Under the pieces are notes generated by a model that was given only the letters and a program-made list of their open reading frames with translations, did not search any database and was not told the origin of the DNA. From Saprospiraceae bacterium (lineage in GTDB: Bacteria > Bacteroidota > Bacteroidia > Chitinophagales > Saprospiraceae), in NCBI GenBank assembly GCA_013360405.1, contig JABWBR010000062.1, positions 1 through 36,136 of the forward strand: 36,136 nt of DNA, in the 5' to 3' direction. Below, piece after piece: positions 23,639 through 32,867 of this stretch (position 1 is its first letter; every line of letters begins with the position of its first letter). The position numbers and the translations under genes were made by a program.

Positions 23639-26600
23639 TTAGTTTTTGATCATTTGTAAGCTACCCCACGCTTCGCCCTGGCGAATAACCAGAGAATACA
23701 CGCCGGCTGGCAGCGACAATAAACCGGTTTCAACTCGCAACTGGTGTTTACCGGCGTTAAGCGTTATAGTTTGATTAATTACGTTGCGTCCTGCCAAATC
23801 CGTAAGAGTAAGTTGGAACTCGCCCTCGGTGTCATTTTCAATCACCACAGTGAAATCGTCTACGAACGGATTGGGGAAGGCGCCGGCTGTAAACATCGGC
23901 ACTTGTGTTTCCAGCGTCCTTTCGCGTTCTTCCACGTCATCGGGGTCAGGGCCAAAGTTAGACAAAGCTGACACAATTACATAATCCGGGTACATTTGCG
24001 TATCGGAACACCCGTCTTCGTCGGTAACCGTAAGACTGACGTCAAAATTACCGGGAAGGTTGTAAATATAATAAGGCTGCTGTGTCTGGCTCCAGCCGTT
24101 GTCGCCAAATTCCCAGTGATAGGTGTGGTTGGGCATCATGGTGGCAGGGGTAAACTGAACCATTGTGCCCTCGGGAATGGGAACAGTATTGGGGTTGGAG
24201 CTGAACAGTGCATTGGGTGCTTGTACGGCTACACTTACCGTTTGGCGAGTGGAAATACATCCATTTACGTTAGCCTCGCAGAACAGAGTTTGGTCGCTTT
24301 GCAGGTTGGGCAGCAAATAGAGTATGCCGGTGTATAATGGCTGTCCGCCGGCCGGTTCGCTATACCATTGGAAGTCGGCATCGGGGTAGGCGTTGCTATT
24401 AGCCAATATAAAGGCAGTTTCTCCTTTACAAGCCGGCAGGTTGCCATTGACTACTACATTGGGCGCGGGTATAGTTGCGTTTTGGTTTTCTATTTGCACG
24501 GAAGCCGTGAAAATATTATTAACCGCATCGGTCACCGTCACACTGTAAGTACCTTCAGCAAGTGCGCTTGCCTGCGCAGTTGTGGCGCCATTGCTCCAAT
24601 CGTATTGGTAGGGAGGCGTGCCCCCGCTGACAAGGATTGTCGCTTCGCCGGTCTGGTCGGCGCTACAAAGCACATTTTGAACAGAGAATGTAGCTGCCAG
24701 ACTATTGGGTTCAAATACTTGTACGGCATTGGTGATCGTAGAAGTCGCTGTACAACCGCTCGCATCAGTAACCGTCAGGCTGATGGAATATTGCCCTGCC
24801 TGCGAATAACTGTAGACCGGACTTGTTGCCTGAGAAGTATTGCCATCGCCAAAATTCCAGGCGTAAGAAGTATATGTAGCCACATTAGGCGTAAGCGTGA
24901 GCGCGTTTCCTACTTCCAGGGCCTGGGAGGTAGACAGGCTAAATGTTGCGTCGAGGATTTGTACGCCCAAACTCAGCGAGGTTTGTGCAGAAACGCAACC
25001 GTTGGCATGGCTTTCCAGGTAGAAGCTGCCTGCGGTTTGCATATCATCCAGCACAAGTACGTTGCCTACATGGAGCAAATCGCCATTCAGGTTGTACCAC
25101 AAGAAGCTGTCGACTGGCACAGTAGAACCGGCCTGTAGCGCCACATCTGTGCCTGCGCAGACGGTAGATGGGCCCGCCCAGATGATGCCCGGCGTAACCG
25201 GCAGCGGATGCATGGTGGTCACCTGTGTTTGAGCCGTTATCATCAAACCGCCCGAATCACTGAGTGTAAGCGAGTAGTTACCCGGACTTAGCTGGCTCAG
25301 TGACGAGGTAGTAGCTCCGTTGCTCCATTGGTAAGTATAAGGGGGCAACCCGTTGAAAACCAATGCCTGGATGCTGCCATCGCTTGCGCCTTCGCAAGTC
25401 ACGGGTTCCATATCGAGAATCAGCGTGAGCTGAGTAGAGGAAATAACATTGATAAAGTCGGGCTCCTGGGTGGTAACCATACAGCCGTTGGGACTGGTTA
25501 CGGTGAGCGATACGTCAAACAGATCGGGATAGGTATACGTGTGGTTGGGTTGCATATCCGATGAACCGGTGCCATCGCCAAAGGTCCACGCATAAATGTT
25601 GCCTGCATTTTGAAGGTTCGGAGTCAATATGACTTCCTCATTTTCAAATAAGAACTGAGTAGATGCGACGAAACCCAGGTTTGGATTGTCCACCATCAGG
25701 TTGAATGGCGTGCGGGTGTCGGATAGGCATCCGTTATAATTCGTTTGTACGTAGAAAGTTTCGTTGGAAAGCGGCCCAAACGTGTTGTATATGGCGCCGA
25801 TATTGAGCAGGTTACCGCCTTGAGGCGCGTCGTACCAGTTGTAAGTAGGAATACCGGCCTGGTTGGTCATAGCAAACAAGCTGATGCTACTACCCGGGCA
25901 TACGGGGTTTGCGCCATTCAGGAATACTGCGGGTGCAGCGATAAAGCTAAGTCCGGTTGTATTAGTAATTTCTGCTTGCTGGACGACTGTTGCGCCCTGA
26001 GAATCGGTTACGGTCACCGAGTAGTTACCCACCGGTAAACCTGCAATGCTGCTTCCGCTTTGGCCGTTGCTCCAGTTGTAAGTAAATGGTGCTGAGCCGT
26101 TTACGATTTGTGCCGTGATGGCGCCTTCGGTGCTTTCCGGGCAGGGGTTGTCGGTAACCACAAGCGACAACGCCATTTGCTGGTTGTTGATCACTTCCAC
26201 CGAGAGGCTGCGGCTAATTACGCAGCCATTGGGGCCTGTTACCTTCAGCGTGATCAGGTAGATGCCTGGGTCATTGTAGGTGTGGCTGGTATTCGCATTT
26301 GTCGAACCCAGACCGTCGCCGAAGTCCCATTCGTAGGTGTTGTTTGGCGAAACCGTATTGGGGTCGAGATCTACCGAGCTACCCAGTTGAATGATAGTGG
26401 TTGATGCGGTAAAGAGGGCGCTGACATTTTCAGCTTCCAGATTTACCTGTGTGCGGCCCGATGAGAAGCAACCATTATAGAAAGCTTCTACGTACAGGGT
26501 GTCGTTTTGGAAAAGTCCGGCGATAGGGAAGGAAGGCCCGGCAAAAACCAGGTTTCCGTCTACCGGCGCGTCATACCAGCGATATTCCGGGTTGGAGATG

Positions 26601-29600
26601 TTGTTGGCTGCCACGGCGAGGAATGGTTCACCTGCACACAGCGGCAGGCCGCCGTTAACCGTTACGGTGGGCAAATCTATTGCCTGGGTTTGGCTACCCA
26701 CGTTTATGTTTTCAATAAGCGTGGCGCCAAGGGCGTCGGTGATCGCCACGGAGTAGATGCCGGTCGTTAAGCCCGTACGCGTCGTACCCGTTGCGCCGTC
26801 GCCCCACTGCACGTCGTAAGGCGATGTGCCGCCGCTTATCGTGAGGGCAATGCTGCCGTCGCTATCGCCTGCACAAGTGGCATCCGAGCGTTGAATAGCT
26901 ACTGCCAGGTCGTTGTTGCCCAGCGTAATTTTAATCCACTGGCTACTGGTAGCCTGGCAGCCGCCGGGGAGGTTTACGGTAAGGCTAACCTCGTACAACC
27001 CGGGGATGTCATAAGTATGCGACAAGGAACCGATATTGCCGGTTGAACCATTGGCAAAGTCCCAACTGAAAGTTGCCTGAGGGTTGTTCTCCAGTGCAGT
27101 AAACAAGATGGGCATACCTATGGGTGCAACGATCGCAGACGCCGTAAAATCGCCGTTAACTTCCGTCAAGTCGATCGAGACGGGTGTCCTGGATGAAGAA
27201 ATGCAAGCGCCGATAAGGGTTTCTGCAAAATAGAGCAGGTCGTTTTGTACGTTATTAACTGGCAGGGGATTGCCGACATAGATCAGGTTACCACCCACCA
27301 GGGCGTCGTACCAGTAATAAGTGGCATTGGGATAGACCGCATTGGCAGCTACCCAGGCGTCGCCACCGAGGCAAATATTTTGGTTGTTGTTGAGCACTAT
27401 TTGAGGCGCTGCCAGGTTGGGATACTGGCTAAGCACATCTGCCGTACCGGTCGCCGTCTGCCCAAGGGCATCCGTTACGGTCAGGTTGTACTGGCCGGGC
27501 AATAAACCGATGAGTTGGCTGGTAACGGCGCCGTTGCTCCACAAGTAGCTATATGGAGGCGTGCCGCCAAATACCGATGCGCTTATGCTTCCTGATGCGT
27601 CATCGGGGCATTGCACGTTTTGGGTCGTATTGAGCAATAATACAGGCGCCGAATTGGGCACCGGATATATATTGATAAAGAGTTTGCGCTCAGCTGTACA
27701 GCTATCCTGATTGACTACGATAAGTGTGACTTCGTATGTGCCCTGGTGCAAATAGGTGTGAGACACCTGCGAACCGATAGCCGTAGCGCCGTCGCCGAAT
27801 ACCCAGTTGTAGGAGTGACCGGCTACAATCGTATCTGTTTCAAACAAAATACTGCCTCCTTCCGGAATCACCTGGGGGCTCGCGGTAAATTCAGTGAACA
27901 GCGTAGCCGGTTTGACTATCACCATCGAGCGGTTGCTCACTGCGCACCCATCGATACGGGCTTCTACGTAGAAAGTATCCTGCACCTGCACATCGCTGAG
28001 GAATAGCGTACCACCTACGTTAATAAGTTGACCGCTGGTGGATTCGTTGTACCAGTAAAAAGAGGCAGGACCTGAAGGGGAAGCTGCCGCCAGCCAGATA
28101 TCATCGCCCTGGCAGATATCGTAGCCGCCGTTGACGGTGACTATGGGAGGAACAAGCGTTCCCAATTGGTTAAAGACTTGTGCGGAAGCTACTACCGATT
28201 GTCCTTCCGAGTCGGTAACCGTCAATGTATAGATACCCGGACTCAAACCACTGATGGCAGAAGTGTTGTCTCCATTGCTCCAGTTATAGCTATAGGGGGG
28301 CGTACCGTTGATCACAGAGGCCTGTATGCTGCCGTTCGACTGCAAGGCGCATTGCGCGGAAGTGACGTCAAACACAACGCTCAGTGAAGCGCCACCGTTG
28401 TCGTCGGGTGGATCTACCACAGGCGTATACACATAAATGTATTGCCTGCGGGTATCGCTACAGCCGTTGGGCGCTGTTACCGTAATTGAAAACTCATACA
28501 ATCCCGGCAAGTTATAGGAGAAACTATAATTAGAAGAGTTAATCGTAGCCGTAGTGCCGTTTCCGAAATTCCAGAAATAGGTATAACCTGGAATTACCTG
28601 AATATTAAAGGCGCTTAATAATTGTCCCGGGGCCACACTGGTCGTAGATAACTGGAAGGATGCATTGGGTGCGGTTACATTCACTGTTACGCCCAGGCGG
28701 GTTGAAGTTAAACATCCGGCATACCGGGTTTCTACCCAGAACTGCTTATTGCTTTGAATGTCGTAAATAACCAGCGGGTTGCCTACGAAAAGCAGATCGT
28801 TGCCGCCTGCACTGCCGTACCAGTAAAATTCTACGCCCGATTGGTTAGAATATGCCGTAACCCATACATTATCGCCTTTACAAACGGGTTGTGAGCCGTT
28901 TATTGAAAAACTGGGTGGCTGCAGCGTGTATACCAATGCGGCTAAGTTCGTAGTAACGGTAGCGCGCTGGCCGGTAGCGTCAGTAACTGTCAGCGTATAT
29001 TGCCCTGCGGCCAGGTTAGTCAGGTTAGGCGTTGTCAGGCCGTTGCTCCATTGGTAGGAGAAAGGAGGCGTGCCGTCGAGTACCTGGCTGATGATCATAC
29101 CGGTGTTCAGGTTGGGGCATTCCGGCCGGGTAATCTGGAGTATGACCTGCAATTCGCTCAGAATAGTAACAAGGCGTTCTTCGCTGACCGAGCAGCCCTG
29201 GGGCGAAGTCACGGTAAGCCTTACTATATAAATGCCGGGAAGCGGATAGTTGTAGTTAATAGAAGTGCCTGTGCCCACATCGCCGTTGCCAAATTCCCAT
29301 TGGGACTGATAACCGGCCAGGGGCGTACTTACACTAAAAGTAATCGCCTGGTTGGGTTGTGCTTCGTAAAGAGAAGCCTCAAAACGGGCGTCAAAGTTGT
29401 TGGCAGGCACGACTACAGGGGTACGGTTTGAGGTACAAGAACCCTGGCGGCTTTCTACAAAGAGGCTAAGACCTTGCTGGGCTTCATTGACAAATAGCTG
29501 GTCGCCGATGAAGACCAATGTGCCGCCTACAGCGGCAGTAAACCAGTAGTATTGTGCATTGGGGTTGCCTGATGCGGCTACTACCCAGAAGCCTTCTCCA

Positions 29601-30562
29601 GGGCAGACAGGTTGTCCTAAATTGGGTAAAACCAATGGCGGCGTAAGGCCGTTGGCGCTCGTGCTGATGACAACTTCTACCACGCGCGATACGCCGTTTG
29701 CATCTATTACGGTCAGGCTATACGTACCGGGTTGTAGATTATTGACCAAATTGGTCGTTGCGCCGTTGCTCCATAGATATTGGTAGGGAGGGCTTCCATT
29801 GATGGCTTGTGCCGATGCAGAACCGGTAGACGAGCCGTCGCAAAATGCGGGGGTCACATCCAGTAGCACATCGATGGCGCCGTCATTAACGGCCACCGCC
29901 TGTGAATAGGTGGCGGAGCAGCCTTGGGGAGTGGTGACTGTAAGCGATGCCACGTATATTCCTTCGTTGGTATACACGTGTTTGGCGTTGGGCCCGGTGG
30001 CAGTGTCGCCGTCGCCGAAGGTCCAGTCATACGTATTCGCCGGCACGATGCTATTGGGTACAAAAACTACCGTATCCAGTATGGCAGGCGTATTGAGGTT
30101 GAGTGCAAAAGTCGCATCGGGCGAAGGCAAAGCATTAATACTTATTGATGTGGGGGTTGATAAGCAGTTGTTAACATTGGTAATGGCGTATACTTGCGTG
30201 GGCCCGGCAATTTGAGGTAATAACAGCAAATCGCCCACAAAGATGAGACTGTCAAAAATATCGTACCATTCGTAACTGGGGGATAGGGGTTCTGATGAAA
30301 ATGCGATAGCGTATACGTTAGACCCGGTACAAACCGTACTTGAAGGTACCGCCGCTACGGTTGGCGGTGAGATCGTTTTGTTGAGATTGAGGATGGCCAC
30401 GCTGTCAGATTTGAAAAAGCCGTCGCTATCGGTAACCGTAAAATAATAAGTGCCGAAACCAAGTCCGGTAACGGTAGCCGTAGTATCGCCCGTACTCCAA
30501 TCCCCGGCGTCGGCGATGAAATTGACAGGCAGATGGTTCGCCCCCACCATATGTATTTGCAT
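23639..30562 (-). CDS. Giant T9SS adhesin-like protein of nine Ig-like/PKD/SprB cassettes, 5' end missing
   Basis: The 2307 residues visible are built of nine cassettes of about 245 residues, each in the order Ig-like (WYDAxxGGNLxxVG, FYVExxxxGCxSxRTPV), PKD (YxWxFGDG, PGxYxVSLTVTxPxGC), SprB-type repeat (GSIxAxVxNGxPPYxYxWSNG, LxxGxYxLTVTDAxG). The final PKD is followed directly by a T9SS type A sorting domain (FPNPFVDDFTVVIEN, LPAGVYSLVI). The SprB-type repeat is named after the gliding adhesin SprB, so a surface adhesion or motility role is likely, but not shown. There is no signal peptide. The first recognisable homology (WSTGDTTATVTGLG) starts partway through a SprB repeat at about 30499. 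The gene is therefore truncated, and the first ~20 residues are probably an artefact of the junction. Confidence 0.88.
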   Translation of the reverse strand: MQIHMVGANHLPVNFIADAGDWSTGDTTATVTGLGFGTYYFTVTDSDGFFKSDSVAILNLNKTISPPTVAAVPSSTVCTGSNVYAIAFSSEPLSPSYEWYDIFDSLIFVGDLLLLPQIAGPTQVYAITNVNNCLSTPTSISINALPSPDATFALNLNTPAILDTVVFVPNSIVPANTYDWTFGDGDTATGPNAKHVYTNEGIYVASLTVTTPQGCSATYSQAVAVNDGAIDVLLDVTPAFCDGSSTGSASAQAINGSPPYQYLWSNGATTNLVNNLQPGTYSLTVIDANGVSRVVEVVISTSANGLTPPLVLPNLGQPVCPGEGFWVVAASGNPNAQYYWFTAAVGGTLVFIGDQLFVNEAQQGLSLFVESRQGSCTSNRTPVVVPANNFDARFEASLYEAQPNQAITFSVSTPLAGYQSQWEFGNGDVGTGTSINYNYPLPGIYIVRLTVTSPQGCSVSEERLVTILSELQVILQITRPECPNLNTGMIISQVLDGTPPFSYQWSNGLTTPNLTNLAAGQYTLTVTDATGQRATVTTNLAALVYTLQPPSFSINGSQPVCKGDNVWVTAYSNQSGVEFYWYGSAGGNDLLFVGNPLVIYDIQSNKQFWVETRYAGCLTSTRLGVTVNVTAPNASFQLSTTSVAPGQLLSAFNIQVIPGYTYFWNFGNGTTATINSSNYSFSYNLPGLYEFSITVTAPNGCSDTRRQYIYVYTPVVDPPDDNGGASLSVVFDVTSAQCALQSNGSIQASVINGTPPYSYNWSNGDNTSAISGLSPGIYTLTVTDSEGQSVVASAQVFNQLGTLVPPIVTVNGGYDICQGDDIWLAAASPSGPASFYWYNESTSGQLINVGGTLFLSDVQVQDTFYVEARIDGCAVSNRSMVIVKPATLFTEFTASPQVIPEGGSILFETDTIVAGHSYNWVFGDGATAIGSQVSHTYLHQGTYEVTLIVVNQDSCTAERKLFINIYPVPNSAPVLLLNTTQNVQCPDDASGSISASVFGGTPPYSYLWSNGAVTSQLIGLLPGQYNLTVTDALGQTATGTADVLSQYPNLAAPQIVLNNNQNICLGGDAWVAANAVYPNATYYWYDALVGGNLIYVGNPLPVNNVQNDLLYFAETLIGACISSSRTPVSIDLTEVNGDFTASAIVAPIGMPILFTALENNPQATFSWDFANGSTGNIGSLSHTYDIPGLYEVSLTVNLPGGCQATSSQWIKITLGNNDLAVAIQRSDATCAGDSDGSIALTISGGTSPYDVQWGDGATGTTRTGLTTGIYSVAITDALGATLIENINVGSQTQAIDLPTVTVNGGLPLCAGEPFLAVAANNISNPEYRWYDAPVDGNLVFAGPSFPIAGLFQNDTLYVEAFYNGCFSSGRTQVNLEAENVSALFTASTTIIQLGSSVDLDPNTVSPNNTYEWDFGDGLGSTNANTSHTYNDPGIYLITLKVTGPNGCVISRSLSVEVINNQQMALSLVVTDNPCPESTEGAITAQIVNGSAPFTYNWSNGQSGSSIAGLPVGNYSVTVTDSQGATVVQQAEITNTTGLSFIAAPAVFLNGANPVCPGSSISLFAMTNQAGIPTYNWYDAPQGGNLLNIGAIYNTFGPLSNETFYVQTNYNGCLSDTRTPFNLMVDNPNLGFVASTQFLFENEEVILTPNLQNAGNIYAWTFGDGTGSSDMQPNHTYTYPDLFDVSLTVTSPNGCMVTTQEPDFINVISSTQLTLILDMEPVTCEGASDGSIQALVFNGLPPYTYQWSNGATTSSLSQLSPGNYSLTLSDSGGLMITAQTQVTTMHPLPVTPGIIWAGPSTVCAGTDVALQAGSTVPVDSFLWYNLNGDLLHVGNVLVLDDMQTAGSFYLESHANGCVSAQTSLSLGVQILDATFSLSTSQALEVGNALTLTPNVATYTSYAWNFGDGNTSQATSPVYSYSQAGQYSISLTVTDASGCTATSTITNAVQVFEPNSLAATFSVQNVLCSADQTGEATILVSGGTPPYQYDWSNGATTAQASALAEGTYSVTVTDAVNNIFTASVQIENQNATIPAPNVVVNGNLPACKGETAFILANSNAYPDADFQWYSEPAGGQPLYTGILYLLPNLQSDQTLFCEANVNGCISTRQTVSVAVQAPNALFSSNPNTVPIPEGTMVQFTPATMMPNHTYHWEFGDNGWSQTQQPYYIYNLPGNFDVSLTVTDEDGCSDTQMYPDYVIVSALSNFGPDPDDVEERERTLETQVPMFTAGAFPNPFVDDFTVVIENDTEGEFQLTLTDLAGRNVINQTITLNAGKHQLRVETGLLSLPAGVYSLVIRQGEAWGSLQMIKN
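30490..30535. other. Junction where two divergent genes both lose their 5' ends
   Basis: Minus-strand SprB-repeat homology is good up to the Trp codon at 30497-30499 and then stops. Plus-strand O-antigen-ligase homology is good from RPHHMYLHIAGETGLPG (from 30539) and may reach back to about 30500. No promoter, signal peptide, repeat or insertion-sequence end lies between them. The point is a misassembly or an inversion/translocation breakpoint. Confidence 0.8.
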
Positions 30563-31396
30563 ATTGCCGGTGAAACCGGATTGCCTGGAATATTGCTTTT
30601 TTATGCGCTGGGGTTCGTCTTGTTTATCGCGGGTTTCCGGTTGCTTTCGCCCACTAAATATCCCGGCGCGCTGCTGCCTGCCTCGTTATTGCTGGCAGGA
30701 CTGCTTGCGCTGGCGCTCGACATGAGTTTTAGTTTCCCCCTCGAAAGAATGGAGCACGCCGTATTGCTCACGCTTATGTGCGGTATTATTTTTTCTACAC
30801 TGGAAGGCAAAGGCGCGCCGGGCTCGCGAAAATGGTATTTTGCACTTGCAATTCCTTTCCTGGTATTTTGCCTGATCCTGGGCAAAGAAAAATGGAAATT
30901 CGACTATTACGTCCAAAAGTCAATTGATTACGAATTTCGGGGAAACCACGAAGCAACGGTAGAAAGCGCATTAAGCGGTATGTCTAAATGGATAAAACTC
31001 GATCCGGTGTGCGATCCCATGGAGTTGCACACCGCGCGTGGATATCTGAAAATGAATCAATTCGATAAGGCCGAAGAAGAACTCGATAAAGCGCTCGAAT
31101 ATAGCCCTTATCTGCATCGAATTCACAATACCATTGCCGTCGCTCAAATCAGGCAGGAGCAATACCAGGAGGCAATTTCTACGCTAAAAAAATCACTGCG
31201 CTATTGCCCCGGTTATAATCCTTCGATGATTAATCTGGCGTATAGTTATTACCGCGTCGATAGCTTTGAGGCTAGCAAACAATTACTCGAAAAAATTGAC
31301 CTGAGTAGAGATACCAATTTATTGCTTCTTTATGCCGACATCGAAAAGAGACTGGAAATGATAAATGCCCAAAAACAAAATAATGGAGGAAAGTAA
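30533..31396 (+). CDS. O-antigen ligase/polymerase C-terminal part with TPR domain, 5' end missing
   Basis: The 287 visible residues begin at RPHHMYLHIAGETGLPG. This corresponds to the conserved periplasmic motif near the C-terminus of Wzy_C-type O-antigen ligases or polymerases. Four hydrophobic segments follow at about 18-38, 46-66, 75-90 and 101-118. A soluble region at about 125-280 has TPR motifs (TARGYLKMNQFDKAEEELDKALEYSP, and PSMINLAYSYYRVDSFEASKQL). The complete protein should have several hundred more residues and about eight more membrane helices upstream, all absent. The ATG at 30533 is just the first Met after the junction. It is the first gene of the polysaccharide operon and overlaps fkbM-like by 32 bp. 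Confidence 0.8.
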   Translation: MVRPHHMYLHIAGETGLPGILLFYALGFVLFIAGFRLLSPTKYPGALLPASLLLAGLLALALDMSFSFPLERMEHAVLLTLMCGIIFSTLEGKGAPGSRKWYFALAIPFLVFCLILGKEKWKFDYYVQKSIDYEFRGNHEATVESALSGMSKWIKLDPVCDPMELHTARGYLKMNQFDKAEEELDKALEYSPYLHRIHNTIAVAQIRQEQYQEAISTLKKSLRYCPGYNPSMINLAYSYYRVDSFEASKQLLEKIDLSRDTNLLLLYADIEKRLEMINAQKQNNGGK

Positions 31397-32087
31397 TCAC
31401 TTTCTGCAACTATACGACCTCCCCGATGCCCGCTTTTATTATCGTCCGCATACTTACGATCGCTTTATGATTGAGGAGGTGTGGTTAAACGACGAATATA
31501 GGCTAGACAACTGTACTGTTATGTCAAATGCCGGTATTATCGACGTCGGCGCGCATATCGGCTCTTTTTCGGTCAGGGCGTCAAAATTATTTCCCGACAA
31601 TTTTATATGGGCTTTTGAACCTGCAATTGATAATTTTAATTTATTGAAAAATAATTTAAAATTAAATAATTGCGCAAATGTGCAGGTGTATCAAAAAGCG
31701 GTAACTGATAATAAAAAAAAGGCCAATTTATTTATTAATGAAAATCACACGGGAGGCCATAGTCTTATTCCTGATTTTCATGATAAAAAAGCAATAGTAG
31801 AAATTGATGCAATTTCGATTAATACTTTTGTAAATGAAAAAGCTGTCGATTCTATCGGGTATTTAAAAATAGATTGCGAAGGCTCGGAATATCAGATTCT
31901 CGATAGTTTGTCTCCGGCCGTATGGAATAAAATCCATTATTTAGGGGTTGAGTTTCACCCCGTAGCCGGGTATGATGCAATAGCAAGTATAACTGCGATT
32001 CAACAACGTGGATTCCGCCTGATCCGCCAAAAGGAAGGGTATATCCCCGGGCAATACACCGCAATTTTTGAGCGAAACCATGCATAA
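31365..32087 (+). CDS. FkbM family methyltransferase
   Basis: An S-adenosylmethionine-dependent methyltransferase, probably O-methylating a sugar of the exported polysaccharide. The 240-residue product contains IIDVGAHIGSFSVRA (58-72), the acidic WAFEPAIDNFNLLKNNLKLN segment and YLKIDCEGSEYQIL, all typical of FkbM proteins. The start may be the ATG at 31365, which overlaps the preceding gene by 32 bp, or the ATG at 31383. Base composition differs from its neighbours: 31621-31680 holds only 10 G or C in 60 bases, and Lys and Asn codons are almost all AAA/AAT. This suggests recent acquisition. Its stop overlaps the start of the Wzm-like gene. Confidence 0.88.
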   Translation: MPKNKIMEESNHFLQLYDLPDARFYYRPHTYDRFMIEEVWLNDEYRLDNCTVMSNAGIIDVGAHIGSFSVRASKLFPDNFIWAFEPAIDNFNLLKNNLKLNNCANVQVYQKAVTDNKKKANLFINENHTGGHSLIPDFHDKKAIVEIDAISINTFVNEKAVDSIGYLKIDCEGSEYQILDSLSPAVWNKIHYLGVEFHPVAGYDAIASITAIQQRGFRLIRQKEGYIPGQYTAIFERNHA

Positions 32088-32865
32088 TTCACCAGACCGG
32101 CCGATTCCCTCGTATGTCATCTCTATCAAGGTGCTGGCTTACCGCGACTGGAAGGTTAAATACGCGCAGACTGCACTTGGCGTAACCTGGTCTTTGCTTC
32201 AGCCCCTGGTTACTTTGCTCATTTTTGTCTTTTTCTTTCAGCAGGTGATCGATCTCTCCCAAAGCATCCGTTACCCGTATGCTGTATTTGCTTTTTCGGG
32301 ACTGATCTGCTGGCAATATTTCAGTTACCATGTCAACCAGGGAGGCGCTTCGCTTATCCATGCCACCGAGCTGATCAAAAAAGTGTATTTCCCCAAGTTG
32401 ATCGTACCCTTGTCGAAAACGCTGTCGGGACTGGCAGATATGGGCGCTGCACTGGTGGCGCTTGCGGTGATTATGATTTTTTACCAGATCATTCCCGGGT
32501 GGCGTATTCTGGCTTTGCCTTTGGCGCTGGTTATCCAAATGCTGCTCGGTTTGTCGGTGAGCATCTGGCTGAGCGCGTTGACGATCAGGTACCGGGATTT
32601 GCAACATATTCTGCCGCATTTGATCAATTTCGGTATTTGGCTCACGCCCGTGTTTTATCCGGGCACTTTGATTCCAGAGCGTTATGCCATCGTTTTGTAC
32701 TGTAACCCCGCCGCGTCGGCTATCGAAATTTTTCGCTGGAGCATCATCCCCGACCAGCCGTTTAACATGGCTTATGGCTACGGTTTGGGGGTAATGATTG
32801 TTTTGTTAATTTCAGGAATATGGTATTTCCGGCGTACGGAAGATTATATCAGTGATTACCTTTAA
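32080..32865 (+). CDS. Polysaccharide ABC exporter permease (Wzm-like)
   Basis: The product is the membrane half of an ABC-2 type exporter moving O-antigen or capsule glycan across the inner membrane. The 261-residue protein has the cytoplasmic N-terminal interface (LAYRDWKVKYAQTALGVTWSLLQPL) and about six hydrophobic segments, including TLLIFVFFFQQVI, MGAALVALAVIMIFY and LALPLALVIQMLLGLSVSIWL. The SALTIRYRDLQHILPHLINFGIWLTPVFYP segment is typical. The ATG at 32080 overlaps the FkbM stop (ATGCATAA); a TTG at 32068 is possible but less likely. The Wzt-like ATPase follows after 2 bp, confirming a two-gene transporter. Confidence 0.93.
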   Translation: MHNSPDRPIPSYVISIKVLAYRDWKVKYAQTALGVTWSLLQPLVTLLIFVFFFQQVIDLSQSIRYPYAVFAFSGLICWQYFSYHVNQGGASLIHATELIKKVYFPKLIVPLSKTLSGLADMGAALVALAVIMIFYQIIPGWRILALPLALVIQMLLGLSVSIWLSALTIRYRDLQHILPHLINFGIWLTPVFYPGTLIPERYAIVLYCNPAASAIEIFRWSIIPDQPFNMAYGYGLGVMIVLLISGIWYFRRTEDYISDYL

Positions 32866-32867
32866 CC

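Noticed and set aside
24368-25138. Plus-strand ORF of 256 codons within the giant adhesin gene
   Set aside because: It lies opposite clear Ig-like, PKD and SprB repeats and has no recognisable domain. Similar shadows recur in each cassette.
30533-31396. A complete TPR membrane protein starting at 30533
   Set aside because: The N-terminus begins inside a motif that in O-antigen ligases is preceded by several membrane helices, so a truncated ligase is the better reading.
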